Source: Hyphomonadaceae bacterium
Lineage (GTDB): Bacteria; Pseudomonadota; Alphaproteobacteria; Caulobacterales; Aquidulcibacteraceae
Assembly (NCBI GenBank): GCA_016791425.1
Contig: JAEUMQ010000001.1
Coordinates: 313,138-377,137, forward strand
DNA: 64,000 nucleotides
Direction: 5' to 3'
Shown here: one piece after another, positions 39,702 to 48,145 of the stretch
Numbering within the stretch: position 1 is the stretch's first letter
How the letters are laid out: each line of letters begins with the position of its first letter
Position numbers and translations under genes: made by a program
Notes under the pieces: generated by a model
What the model saw: only the letters and a program-made list of their open reading frames with translations
Told to the model about the DNA's origin: nothing
Databases searched by the model: none

Positions 39702-40157
39702 ATGATCCGCACACTGATCGCCGCATTCCTGCTCGCCGCCCTGCCGCTCGCTGCGCCGACCGCGTTCGCCGAGAAGCCGCCGGTCTATACCGGCGTCCTC
39801 TCCAACCTCGCGGTCGGCGGCTACGATCCGGTCGCGTATTTCCGCCAGGGCGCGCCGGTGCGTGGAAACCCGCAGCACCGCATCGTGCACCAGGGCTTCG
39901 AATACCGCTTCGCGAGCGCGGAAAACCTCGCCGCCTTCCGGCAAAACCCGAACGCGTACCTGCCGCAATATGGCGGCTATTGCGCATGGGCCGTCGCGCA
40001 TGGCTACACCGCGTCCGCCGATCCGAACGCCTGGCGCATCGTCGATGGCAAGCTCTATCTCAACTACAATGCCGAGATCCAAGGCCGCTGGGCGCAGGAT
40101 ATCCCGAACCTCATCCGCCAGGGCGACGCGAACTGGCCGAGCGTGCTCCAGCGTTAG
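39702..40157 (+). CDS. Secreted YHS-domain protein
   Basis: A 151-residue exported protein. Signal peptide MIRTLIAAFLLAALPLAAPTAFA, then a YHS-type domain with VGGYDPVAYFRQGAPVRGN and QHRIVHQGFEYRFASAENL, ending PQYGGYCAWAVAHGY with a single cysteine. YHS domains often bind metals such as copper; the classic cysteine pair is reduced here, so metal binding is uncertain. I chose MIRTLIA over an ATG-like start 6 codons earlier because GGAAGAG precedes it. Probably co-transcribed with the DoxX gene from the sigma-dependent promoter. Convergent with the GST gene, stops 1 base apart. Confidence 0.8.
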   Translation: MIRTLIAAFLLAALPLAAPTAFAEKPPVYTGVLSNLAVGGYDPVAYFRQGAPVRGNPQHRIVHQGFEYRFASAENLAAFRQNPNAYLPQYGGYCAWAVAHGYTASADPNAWRIVDGKLYLNYNAEIQGRWAQDIPNLIRQGDANWPSVLQR

Positions 40158-40158
40158 C

Positions 40159-40941
40159 CTATGAGGGCGCGCGCGCCGCGCGGAGAAGCTCCTCCATGCG
40201 CGGGCGCGCTTCCAGGCCTTTCTCCTTCATGAGCGCATGCAGCGCCTGCGGCGCCCAGTCGGAAATGCCGCGGAAGCCGGGCCGCGCTTTGCACGCAGCA
40301 TACCAGCGCGTGATCGAGGCGCGGTCCTTCGCTTCCTCCCACATCCAGGCGAGCGCCATGTCCTCTAGCCGGCGGACGTACGGAATGAGCGCCGCCTCCG
40401 CGAGCGAGAAGCTTCGCCCGGCGATCCAAGGCGATTGATCGAGCTGCCGCGCGAGGTCGGACAGGAATTGGTCGTATGCGAGCACCGCCTGCGGCGCGCC
40501 GGGATGCTCGAGCCCCTTCTCGATAAGCACGGCGCGGGCGGCGCGCTTCTCCGGCGCCTTCCAGGTCGGCGCCATGGTGTACTCGTGGCGAAACGCGATG
40601 GCGAAGCTGACCAGCCCGCACGCGCCCGAAAGGCCAGTGTCGGTAAGCATCACCCAGCGGCGCATATCCGTGCGCTCCAGGAGATCGGCGGGGCGCAGCG
40701 GATGCTCCGGATACGCCTCGTCGAGATACTCGTTGATGATCGTGGATTCCCCGATCGGGCGGCCGCGATCGACCAGCGTCGGCACCACGCCCTTCGGATT
40801 GAGCTTGAGATAGTCCGGCGAATGGGACTCGCCGATCTTGAGATCAAGATGCCGGCTTTCGAAGGCGAGGCCCTTTTCCGCCAGCGCCAGGCGGACCTTC
40901 TGCGCACAGATTGAAAGGTCGTTGTGATACAATTCCATCAT
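40159..40941 (-). CDS. Glutathione S-transferase-family protein
   Basis: A 260-residue cytosolic GST. The thioredoxin-like N-domain starts ELYHNDLSICAQKVRLAL and has the glutathione-binding cis-proline loop GVVPTLV and IGESTIINEYL. The C-terminal helical domain contains WIAGRSFSLAEAALIPYVRRLE. A serine (LSICAQ) rather than tyrosine probably stabilises the thiolate, and the adjacent cysteine could substitute. Substrate unknown. It follows nudC by 6 bases in the same direction, so both are probably one transcript with the methyltransferase lipoprotein gene further upstream. Confidence 0.88.
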   Translation of the reverse strand: MMELYHNDLSICAQKVRLALAEKGLAFESRHLDLKIGESHSPDYLKLNPKGVVPTLVDRGRPIGESTIINEYLDEAYPEHPLRPADLLERTDMRRWVMLTDTGLSGACGLVSFAIAFRHEYTMAPTWKAPEKRAARAVLIEKGLEHPGAPQAVLAYDQFLSDLARQLDQSPWIAGRSFSLAEAALIPYVRRLEDMALAWMWEEAKDRASITRWYAACKARPGFRGISDWAPQALHALMKEKGLEARPRMEELLRAARAPS

Positions 40942-40947
40942 GAGGTC

Positions 40948-41865
40948 TTAGTCCGCCTGACTTTCAAAAGCCCACGTCTTGATGAGCTGATGCGCAATGG
41001 CGATCGCCGGCGGACAGGAGCATTCCGGATGCCGCCCTTCGATCATCGCGCGCGCCTCTTCGCGCGTGAACCAGCGCGCGCCCTCCAGCTCGTAATGATC
41101 GATCGTCTCGCGATCGTCGCCGACCTCCGCAAGGGCGCCGATCATCAGCGATGAAGGAAACGGCCATGGCTGCGTGGAATGATAGCGCACGCGCGTCACG
41201 GTGAGCCCGGCCTCCTCCAGCGTTTCGCGTGCGACGGCCTCCTCGATCGATTCGCCCGGCTCGATGAAGCCTGCCAGCGCCGAATACATGCCTTTCGGAA
41301 AGCGCTTCTGGCGCCCGAGCAGGCACTTGTCGCCGATCGCCGGGACCATGATCACGACCGGATCCGTGCGCGGAAAGTGCTCTGCTTTGCACGCCGGGCA
41401 TTCGCGCTTCCACCCGGCCTCCGAAACGACCGACTGGCCGCCGCAATTGGCGCAGAAGCGATGCCGGCCATGCCAGTCGATCAGCGACTTCGCGCAGGCG
41501 AGGATCGCGAGATCGCCGCCGCCGCCGAGCTCCATCGCCAGCATGCGCAATTCGACGAACGCGCCGATCTCGGTGAACGGCGCGTCGCGATCCGCTGGCG
41601 CCTCGATCGCGAAGCAAGGCGCCCCGTCGCGGTCGAGGCCGAGGAAGATGACGAGATCGCTTCCGACCGCATCACGTGCTGCGGCGGCGAGCCAGCCGCA
41701 CTGCCGCCGTCCGTCCTGCTCGATCGCGAACACGAGCGTTCTGTGCAGAACGACAAGCCGCGCCTCCGGCCGCTCCAGAGCCTGTGCGATCCAGGCGCCG
41801 TCGCGCCTGTGATGCGCGGCCCGATCGAGCGGCGAATTGGCGAACGCGTTCGGATTGGCGAGCAT
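40948..41865 (-). CDS. nudC: NAD+ diphosphatase (NAD-cap decapping Nudix hydrolase)
   Basis: A 305-residue Nudix enzyme that splits NADH or NAD-capped RNA. An N-terminal domain leads to a zinc ribbon (FCANCGG and ECPACKAEH), the Nudix box GFIEPGESIEEAVARETLEEAGL (given here as its landmarks: Glu-rich REtLEEaG core) and the NudC-specific motif QPWPFPSSLMIG. All catalytic glutamates are present. The gene lies 38 bases downstream of the methyltransferase lipoprotein gene and 6 upstream of the GST gene, all leftward. Start at ATG 41865. Confidence 0.93.
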   Translation of the reverse strand: MLANPNAFANSPLDRAAHHRRDGAWIAQALERPEARLVVLHRTLVFAIEQDGRRQCGWLAAAARDAVGSDLVIFLGLDRDGAPCFAIEAPADRDAPFTEIGAFVELRMLAMELGGGGDLAILACAKSLIDWHGRHRFCANCGGQSVVSEAGWKRECPACKAEHFPRTDPVVIMVPAIGDKCLLGRQKRFPKGMYSALAGFIEPGESIEEAVARETLEEAGLTVTRVRYHSTQPWPFPSSLMIGALAEVGDDRETIDHYELEGARWFTREEARAMIEGRHPECSCPPAIAIAHQLIKTWAFESQAD

Positions 41866-41903
41866 CAGCCGACTCTGAACCGGCCGCCTTCCCGCTTCAA
41901 GTG

Positions 41904-42680
41904 TCAGCCGGGCCTGCGGAACCGGAGCGCGAATTGATCCGTGTGGCCGCGGATCGCCGCATCGAACACGTTCACCGTGCGCGCATCGGCCGGATTGCGC
42001 AGCAATTGCGTATCGGCTTCGTAGACGAACCCGGCCGCTTCCAGATCGCGCCGTACGATCGCCTCGTCGATGCGGTGGAGCGTGTCGGCGGTGGCGACCG
42101 CCGGGCTGCCGGCGATTGCCGAATGGTCAATGACAATGAGCGTGCCGCCGGGCTTGATCGCGTTGAAGATGGCGCGATTGCCGGCCGCGACGTCGAGGTT
42201 CGCGCGGGTCAGGTATTGATCATGATATTCCTGCGACATGAACATCGTATCGACCTGCTGCGGCAGCTGCACGGCGCCGTAGGGGCTCTGCACGACGGTG
42301 AGGTTCGCGTAGCCGGCCTCGGCGGCGACCGCGAGAATGGCCGGCTGGCGCTCCGCGTTCGGCGGAATCGGCCGGATGATCGCGAAGACCTTCCCTTCCG
42401 CGACGATGTTGCTGAAGAGCCGCGTGTAATAGCCTCCGCCTGGTCCCCAATCGCCGACGATCTCGCCGGGCTCGACCTGCGCAAAGGTGAGGATCTCGGC
42501 CGGGTGGCGATCGGCGTCGCGGTCGCGGTCGGCCTGCGGACGGCGGGGATCGGCCAGCGCGGCGCTGATATAGGACGCGGGGCCGGCCGCTGCGGGCGGG
42601 GCAGGCGCAGCGGTCTCGGCCGTCTTCGTGGCGCAGGCGGCGAGCAACAGCAACGCGGCCGCGGCGATGGAAATGCGCAT
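41904..42680 (-). CDS. Lipoprotein with SAM-methyltransferase-like domain
   Basis: A 258-residue protein with a lipoprotein signal (AAAALLLLAAC, Cys 15) followed by a class I methyltransferase-like fold: VGDWGPGGGYYTRLF resembles the SAM-binding glycine loop, and IKPGGTLIVIDHSA resembles the later strand motif. Similar exported methyltransferase-like proteins (COG4798 type) are widespread, but their activity is unclear because SAM is not expected in the periplasm. It heads the leftward run with nudC and the GST gene and is divergent from the nitronate monooxygenase gene 78 bases away. Confidence 0.8.
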   Translation of the reverse strand: MRISIAAAALLLLAACATKTAETAAPAPPAAAGPASYISAALADPRRPQADRDRDADRHPAEILTFAQVEPGEIVGDWGPGGGYYTRLFSNIVAEGKVFAIIRPIPPNAERQPAILAVAAEAGYANLTVVQSPYGAVQLPQQVDTMFMSQEYHDQYLTRANLDVAAGNRAIFNAIKPGGTLIVIDHSAIAGSPAVATADTLHRIDEAIVRRDLEAAGFVYEADTQLLRNPADARTVNVFDAAIRGHTDQFALRFRRPG

Positions 42681-42758
42681 GATCCCCCCTCATATTCTCG
42701 TCTGGCGACGCCTTACGCCTCCCGCGCACGCTCGCGCAATCACCAAACGGCGGACGAC

Positions 42759-43805
42759 ATGCAAAACCTCCTTTCGCGGCTTGGCGTCGAGATCCCGATC
42801 ATTCAGGCGCCGATGGCCGGCGCGCAGGGGGTGGAGCTCGCGATCGCGGTCGCCGAGGCCGGCGGGTTGGGCTCGCTTCCCTGCGCGATGATCTCGCCGG
42901 AGGAGATCGGACGCCAGGTCGCCCTCTTCCGTGAACGGACGAAGGCGCCGCTGAACCTGAACTTCTTCGCCCATCGCGCCTCCGCGCCGGACGCCGCGCG
43001 CGACGCACGTTGGATGGCGCGGCTCGCGCCGTATTACGCCGAGCTCGGCCTTGAACCGGTTCCTTCGGGCGTCGGCCGCCGGCCTTTCGATGACGAGATG
43101 TGCGCGCTCGTGGAGGGGCTGCGGCCCGAGATCGTGAGCTTCCATTTCGGCCTGCCGGAGGATGCGCTGCTGGAGCGCGTGCGGGCGGCGGACGCGCAGG
43201 TCTGGTCGTCCGCGACAACTATCGAGGAAGCGCGCTGGCTCGACGCGGCAGGCGTTGACGCGATCATTGCACAGGGCGCCGAGGCCGGCGGGCATCGCGG
43301 CATGTTCCTGACCGAGGATGTATCGACGCAGATCGGACTCTTCTCGCTGCTGCCGCAGATCGTGGACGCGGTGAAGGTTCCGGTGATCGCCGCGGGCGGC
43401 GTCGCCGACGCGCGCGGCGTCGCCGCCGCATTCGGATTGGGCGCATCGGCGATGCAGATCGGCACGGCCTATCTCTTCTGTCCCGAAGCGAAGATCTCGC
43501 CCGTCCATCGCGCCGCGCTGCGCCAAGGCGGCGAGACAGCGATCACCAATCTCATGACCGGACGCCCCGCGCGCGGCCTGATGAACCGCATCATGAGAGA
43601 GCTTGGCCCAATGAACGCCGAGGCGCCCGCCTTCCCCAACATCGCGCCGATGATTGCGCCGTTGCGCGCGAAGGCTGAAAGCCTGGGCCGCGGCGATTTC
43701 ACCTCGCTCTGGGCCGGACAGTCGTTTGCGCTGGGCCGCGAGATGGGCGCTGCGGAGCTTACCCGCACGCTTTGGGCCGATGCATTGGAAATGACGCGGC
43801 GTTGA
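42759..43805 (+). CDS. Nitronate monooxygenase / 2-nitropropane dioxygenase-family flavoprotein
   Basis: A 348-residue FMN-dependent TIM-barrel enzyme. Blocks seen are IIQAPMAGAQGVELA (N-terminus), LNLNFFAH, IIAQGAEAGGHRG (FMN phosphate/catalytic His region), PVIAAGGVADARGVAAAFGLGA and MQIGTAYLF. Members oxidise propionate 3-nitronate and other nitronates or act as enoyl reductases; the substrate is not fixed by sequence. I chose ATG 42759, since the long upstream open frame is antisense to the methyltransferase gene. Single gene. Confidence 0.9.
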   Translation: MQNLLSRLGVEIPIIQAPMAGAQGVELAIAVAEAGGLGSLPCAMISPEEIGRQVALFRERTKAPLNLNFFAHRASAPDAARDARWMARLAPYYAELGLEPVPSGVGRRPFDDEMCALVEGLRPEIVSFHFGLPEDALLERVRAADAQVWSSATTIEEARWLDAAGVDAIIAQGAEAGGHRGMFLTEDVSTQIGLFSLLPQIVDAVKVPVIAAGGVADARGVAAAFGLGASAMQIGTAYLFCPEAKISPVHRAALRQGGETAITNLMTGRPARGLMNRIMRELGPMNAEAPAFPNIAPMIAPLRAKAESLGRGDFTSLWAGQSFALGREMGAAELTRTLWADALEMTRR

Positions 43806-43858
43806 GCGTGATGGCCCCCTCTCCCCTGGAAGAGAGGAGGCGCCCTTCTCCGTAACGG

Positions 43859-45415
43859 TTAAGCCTTGCCGCCGTCGCGCCAGGTCATGCGGTAGAGATC
43901 GAAGCGGCGGTCTCGCAAGTTTCGCACCGTGCCCTCGCGGCGCGCCCAGGCGAGATCCGAGAGATCGAGATCGCTGACGGCGATCGTCTCCACGTTCTCG
44001 GTGGTCTCCGCCGCGATGCCGTCGCGCGCGAACGGGTAATCGCACGGCGTCAGGATGCACGATTGCGCGTATTGCACGTCCATGTTGTCGACGTTCGGCA
44101 GATTGCCGACATTGCCGCTCATCACGACATAGCACTGGTTCTCGATCGCGCGCGCCTGCGCGCAATAGCGGACGCGGAGATACCCCTGCCGGCTGTCGGT
44201 GCAGAACGGCACGAAGAGCACCTTGGCGCCCTCATCGACGAGCCGGCGCGCCAGCTCGGGGAATTCCGCGTCGTAGCAGACGAGCACGCCGATCGGGCCG
44301 CAATCGGTGTCGATGGCGCGGATCTCGTCGCCGCCCTTGATGTTCCACCAGGTGCGCTCGTTGGGCGTGGCGTGGATCTTCTCCTGCGCATGCACGCTGC
44401 CGTCCCGGAGAAACACATAGGCGACATTATGGATGTCGCCGTCCGGCATGCGCGTCGGGTGCGAGCCCCCGATGATGTTGATGTTGTAGCCGAGCGCCAT
44501 CTCGCGCATCGCCTCGATGAAGGGCTGCGTGTGCCGCGTGAGCGCCTCGATCGCCGCGACAGGCCCGAGCTTCTTCGTCTCGAACGCCAGCAATTGCAGC
44601 GTGAAGAGCTCCGGGAAGACGACGAAATCGGATTTGTAGTCGGAGACGACGTCCACGAAATATTCGACGTTGGCCAGGAATTCGGCGAAGTCCTTCACCG
44701 CGCGCTGCTGGAATTGGACGGTGGCGACGCGCACCCAATCCTTCGGGCGCATGGTCGCCGGCTGCGCCTGGGTGTTCTGATCGACATAAGGATTGCGCCA
44801 GACCATGTGCGAGGCGAACCCGAGGCTTTCCGCGTCGCTGGGGAGATAGCGCTCCAGGAGGCCGATCGGCTCGTAGCCGTTGTTGAGCTGGAACGTCATC
44901 ACCTGGTCGCGGATCTGCCGCGTCTTCACCGCCTCCAGATAGGCCTGCGCCGAGCCGTATTGCTTCATGCGCCGCGCAAGACCCGGCAGGCGCCCGCCGA
45001 ACACGATGCCCTTCAGCTCCAATTGCTCCGCGAGGCGCTTGCGCGCCTCATAGAGCCGCTGCCCGATCCGTTGCCCGCGCCATGCGGGATCAACGGACAC
45101 TTCCATGCCGTAGAGCCATGGCCCCTTCGGATCGTGCCGCGAGGCGTAGCCGGCGCCGGTGATCTCAGCCCAGGTGTGGGCCGAAAGCGCGCTCTCCTCG
45201 TCGATGCGGAAGGTCGCGGCGTAGCCGACGATGTCGTCGCCATATTGCGCGACGAGCTGCCCCTCCGGAAACGCGCTCATCTGCCCCTGCAGATTGCCGG
45301 CGGTATAGACCGGCATGTTCGGATAGGCGCGCTTCAACATCTCCACGATGGCGGGGATGTCGCGCGTGTGCGCCTGGCGGACGGCGAGCTTCTCGCGGGC
45401 TGCGGGGACCTTCAT
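43859..45415 (-). CDS. GNAT acetyltransferase-nitrilase fusion
   Basis: A 518-residue two-domain protein. Residues about 10-215 are GNAT (VRQAHTRDIPAIVEMLKRAYP, acetyl-CoA loop WRGQRIGQRLYEARKRL). Residues about 230-510 are a carbon-nitrogen hydrolase with the Glu-Lys-Cys triad: Glu in VVFPELFTL, Lys in HAQEKIHATPNE and Cys in GVLVCYDAEFPE. The fusion is a known arrangement, but its reaction is not established; an amidase that hydrolyses an acylated intermediate is conceivable. The triad is intact. It lies 51 bases after rmuC on the same strand. Confidence 0.9.
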   Translation of the reverse strand: MKVPAAREKLAVRQAHTRDIPAIVEMLKRAYPNMPVYTAGNLQGQMSAFPEGQLVAQYGDDIVGYAATFRIDEESALSAHTWAEITGAGYASRHDPKGPWLYGMEVSVDPAWRGQRIGQRLYEARKRLAEQLELKGIVFGGRLPGLARRMKQYGSAQAYLEAVKTRQIRDQVMTFQLNNGYEPIGLLERYLPSDAESLGFASHMVWRNPYVDQNTQAQPATMRPKDWVRVATVQFQQRAVKDFAEFLANVEYFVDVVSDYKSDFVVFPELFTLQLLAFETKKLGPVAAIEALTRHTQPFIEAMREMALGYNINIIGGSHPTRMPDGDIHNVAYVFLRDGSVHAQEKIHATPNERTWWNIKGGDEIRAIDTDCGPIGVLVCYDAEFPELARRLVDEGAKVLFVPFCTDSRQGYLRVRYCAQARAIENQCYVVMSGNVGNLPNVDNMDVQYAQSCILTPCDYPFARDGIAAETTENVETIAVSDLDLSDLAWARREGTVRNLRDRRFDLYRMTWRDGGKA

Positions 45416-45466
45416 GAGCGCAATGTAGGCGCTCGGCGGGGTTCACGGAACCGCGACGCCTCCCCT

Positions 45467-46867
45467 TCAGGCGGCGCCTTTGCGCTTGCCGGAAGCGGGC
45501 GCGGCGGGCAGCGCATCCTCCTGCGGCGCCGGCAGCCGCGGCGCGGTCTCGATGTGCGTCAGCTCCGGCAGCTCCACGCCCGCATCCGCCGAGCCAAGGT
45601 CCTTGAACCTGCGCGCCTGCGGCAGCACCCGCGATTCCACCGATGTGACGAGCGCGTTGTAGGTCTGCACCGATTTGCCGATCGCCTTGCCGACGTCCGT
45701 CATGTGCTCGGCCATCACGCCCATGCGCCGATAAAGCTCGCGCCCGAGATCGGCGATCTGCATCGCGTTCTTGGCGCTCTCTTCTTGCCGCCAGCCATAG
45801 GCGATGGACCGCGCCAGCGCCATCAGCGTCACCGGCGTCACGATGACGACGCGCGCGCGCATGGCGTCCTCGAAGAGCGAGGGATCGCGCTCCACCGCCG
45901 CGGCGAAGAAGTTCTCGCCTGGGATGAACAGCGCGACGAAGTCGGCGCTTTCATCGACGTGCTTCGAATAATCCTTCGCGGCGAGCGCCTTCACGTGCTG
46001 GCGCAGTTCCTGCGCGTGCTTCTTCAGGTGCTGCTCGCGCGCGGCCTCGTCGGTCGCTTCCATCGCGTCGAGATAGCCCGAGAGCGCCACCTTCGCATCG
46101 ACGATGATCGAGCGCCCGCCCGGCAGCCGGATGATCACGTCGGGGCGCAGCTGATTGCCCTCCCCGTCCTTGTGCGTCGTCTGCTCCAGGAAGTCCGCGT
46201 GCGGAGAAAGCCCGGAGAGCTCGAGCACGTTCTTCAGCGTCTCCTCGCCCCAGCGGCCGCGCGTCTTCGGCGCGGCGCGGAGCGCATTCACCAGCTTGCT
46301 TGTCGTGGTGTTCGTCGTGCCGACCATCTCGACGATCTGGCGCATCTGCTCGGCGAGCGTGGAGCGGTCCTTGAGGCTTTCCTCGGTGATCTTGTTCACC
46401 GACACCGCGAAGCGCGCGAGGCTCTCCTGCACCGGCGTCAGGATCTCCTTCACGCCGCTTTGCGCCGTCTCCTTGTGCTTGAGGAACGTTTCGTTCGCGA
46501 ACTGGAAGAAGCGTTGCTGGCTGGCGTCCATCGCCTGCGTGGCCGCGGCGTGGAAGCTCTTCTCCAGCTCCGCGCGCAGCGCCGTCAGCGCCCGCTCGCG
46601 CTCCTCGAACTGCGCCGCACGCGCCGCCGACGCGCTCTTTTCCGCGGAGAGCTCGGCGGCGACGTCGCTCGCCTGTCTCAGCGCCGCGTCGCGCTCGGCC
46701 TTGATCGTTTCGATTTGTTCGAGCCTGGCGCGGGCGACCGCGACGTCCTGGTCGCCGGCCGCCTTCGCCGCGAGCGCCTTGCGCCATTCCCAGAAGAAAT
46801 AACCGCACCCGGCGAGCGCGGCGAGCAGCGCCACGAGCATCGGCCAATCGATCGCTGAATCATTCAT
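45467..46867 (-). CDS. rmuC: DNA recombination protein RmuC
   Basis: A 466-residue protein of the RmuC family, implicated in limiting inversions at repeats. An N-terminal transmembrane helix (MLVALLAALAGCGYFFW) anchors a coiled-coil stretch (about 40-170, heptad-rich with many Glu/Arg/Ala). A PD-(D/E)XK-like nuclease domain follows, with GRWGEETLKNVLELSGL, RPDVIIRLPGGRSIIVDAKVAL (typical D-x-K core) and FIPGENFFAAA. Start ATG 46867; divergent from the methyltransferase gene. The C-terminus is a Pro/Ala/Lys tail. Confidence 0.93.
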   Translation of the reverse strand: MNDSAIDWPMLVALLAALAGCGYFFWEWRKALAAKAAGDQDVAVARARLEQIETIKAERDAALRQASDVAAELSAEKSASAARAAQFEERERALTALRAELEKSFHAAATQAMDASQQRFFQFANETFLKHKETAQSGVKEILTPVQESLARFAVSVNKITEESLKDRSTLAEQMRQIVEMVGTTNTTTSKLVNALRAAPKTRGRWGEETLKNVLELSGLSPHADFLEQTTHKDGEGNQLRPDVIIRLPGGRSIIVDAKVALSGYLDAMEATDEAAREQHLKKHAQELRQHVKALAAKDYSKHVDESADFVALFIPGENFFAAAVERDPSLFEDAMRARVVIVTPVTLMALARSIAYGWRQEESAKNAMQIADLGRELYRRMGVMAEHMTDVGKAIGKSVQTYNALVTSVESRVLPQARRFKDLGSADAGVELPELTHIETAPRLPAPQEDALPAAPASGKRKGAA

Positions 46868-47031
46868 GCTGCGAATCTAGCACGTTTCGGCCGCCGCGCG
46901 TGGTCCTCCGGTCTGCGCCCAATGCTTAACGCCGCCGCAGCGCCGTGGCGCGTTTCGTGCGGGATGCGGCCGTCCCGGGCGCAACGCCCGCGGCGCAGCG
47001 TGCCATTTTGGTTAGAGAGCGGGCGAACGAC

Positions 47032-47760
47032 GTGAGCGCTTTGGTTCAGACCGACCCGATTGCCGTCCAGCAGCGCTTCTGGAGCGATTGGAACACGACC
47101 ACCCGCGAAAAGACGCTGAACCGGATTTCGCTCGACCAGCGCAAGTTCGTGCTCGACTGGCTGAAGCGCCAGGGCCGCACCGATCTCAAGATGATCGAGG
47201 TCGGCTGCGGCGCGGGCTGGCTCTGTTCCGATCTGACTCCGTTCGGCGCCCTGACCGCGACCGATTTCTGCGCTGAGGTTCTGGAGCGCGCCCAGGCGCG
47301 CCTGCCGCAGGTGAATTTCGTCGCCGGCGATTTCATGGAGCTCGATTTCGGCGAAGCGCAGTACGATGTCGTGATCTGCCTGGAAGTGCTCGCGCACGTC
47401 GCGGACCAGCCGGCGTTCATGGCAAGGCTGGCGCGCCTGTTGCGCCCCGGCGGGGTGCTGATGCTCGCCACGCAGAACGCGCCGGTGCTGCAGCGCTGGA
47501 ACAAGGTGCCGCCGCCCAAGCCGGGCAATCTCCGCACCTGGGTGGACCGCCATCAATTGCGCGCCCTGCTGGAGCCGCAATTCGAGGTGGACGAGATTTC
47601 CTCGCTGACCCCGCTCGCCAATCAAGGGATCATGCGACTGGTCAATTCCGAGAAGCTCAACCGCCCGATCCGCCTCCTCTTCGGCGACGCGCTGGAGCGG
47701 CTGAAGGAGCGCGCCTGGCTCGGCTGGACGCTCATGACCTTGGCCCGCAAGCCGGCCTGA
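47032..47760 (+). CDS. Class I SAM-dependent methyltransferase (UbiG-like)
   Basis: A 242-residue cytosolic methyltransferase with motif I MIEVGCGAGWLCSDL (about residue 52-66), an acidic second strand TATDFCAEVL, motif II FDVVICLEVLAHV-like YDVVICLEVLAHVADQ and motif III LLRPGGVLMLAT. The layout resembles UbiG and related O-methyltransferases, but diagnostic ubiquinone residues cannot be judged. I chose GTG 47032 because the coding pattern starts there; an upstream frame extension is unlikely. A 109 bp repeat element follows. Confidence 0.82.
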   Translation: MSALVQTDPIAVQQRFWSDWNTTTREKTLNRISLDQRKFVLDWLKRQGRTDLKMIEVGCGAGWLCSDLTPFGALTATDFCAEVLERAQARLPQVNFVAGDFMELDFGEAQYDVVICLEVLAHVADQPAFMARLARLLRPGGVLMLATQNAPVLQRWNKVPPPKPGNLRTWVDRHQLRALLEPQFEVDEISSLTPLANQGIMRLVNSEKLNRPIRLLFGDALERLKERAWLGWTLMTLARKPA

Positions 47761-47795
47761 GACCGATCGCCCGCTGGATTCCCCGCGCCAACCGA

Positions 47796-47904
47796 CCTAG
47801 ACCAGATCCCGATTTGAAAAAATCGGGTGAATCTGGTCTGCACTTTGAATCCAGACCATTTCTCGCTCGAAAACCGCGCAACACTTTTCGGGAAATGGTC
47901 TAGG
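47796..47904. repeat. 109 bp palindromic element with terminal inverted repeats
   Basis: The ends CCTAGACCA (47796-47804) and TGGTCTAGG (47896-47904) are perfect 9 bp inverted repeats. Two hairpins lie inside: GACCAGAT...ATCTGGTC around CGATTTG/AAATCG, and AGACCATTT...AAATGGTCT around CGAAAA/TTTTCG. Looks like a small non-coding repeat family or MITE; the element ends 8 bases before the next start. Confidence 0.7.
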
Positions 47905-47912
47905 TTTCGCGC

Positions 47913-48122
47913 ATGAACCCGTTCAACTACCTGATCCCGATCGCGCTCGGGGTGGTGTTCCTGACGCTCTGCTTCGGGATCTACACGCTTTTCCGCGGCG
48001 GCGATTTCGGACGTTCCTGGTCGAACAAGGCGATGCGCTTCCGCGTTGTCGCGCAATTCATCGCCATCCTCGTGCTGGTCGCGGCCATGTGGATCAAGGC
48101 GCAATCGGGCGCGCCGCACTAG
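47913..48122 (+). CDS. Twin-transmembrane (HIG1-like) protein
   Basis: A 69-residue inner-membrane protein with two helices (LIPIALGVVFLTLCFGIYTLF and VVAQFIAILVLVAAMWIKA) separated by a loop with SNKAMRFRVVAQ, the pattern seen in alphaproteobacterial twin-TM/HIG1-domain proteins. HIG1 proteins bind respiratory complexes in mitochondria and some bacteria; a role here is inference. It lies directly after the repeat element and 23 bases before the adenosyltransferase gene, an association common in this group. Confidence 0.8.
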   Translation: MNPFNYLIPIALGVVFLTLCFGIYTLFRGGDFGRSWSNKAMRFRVVAQFIAILVLVAAMWIKAQSGAPH

Positions 48123-48145
48123 CTCGCGCGCCAAAGGAAAACTTG

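Noticed and set aside
43806-43858. A terminator between the convergent nitronate monooxygenase and fusion genes
   Set aside because: CCTCTC..GAGAGG is short (6 bp) with no T tract; too weak to annotate.
44063-46858. A 931-codon open frame on the plus strand
   Set aside because: Antisense to the GNAT-nitrilase fusion and rmuC, both of which have intact catalytic motifs.
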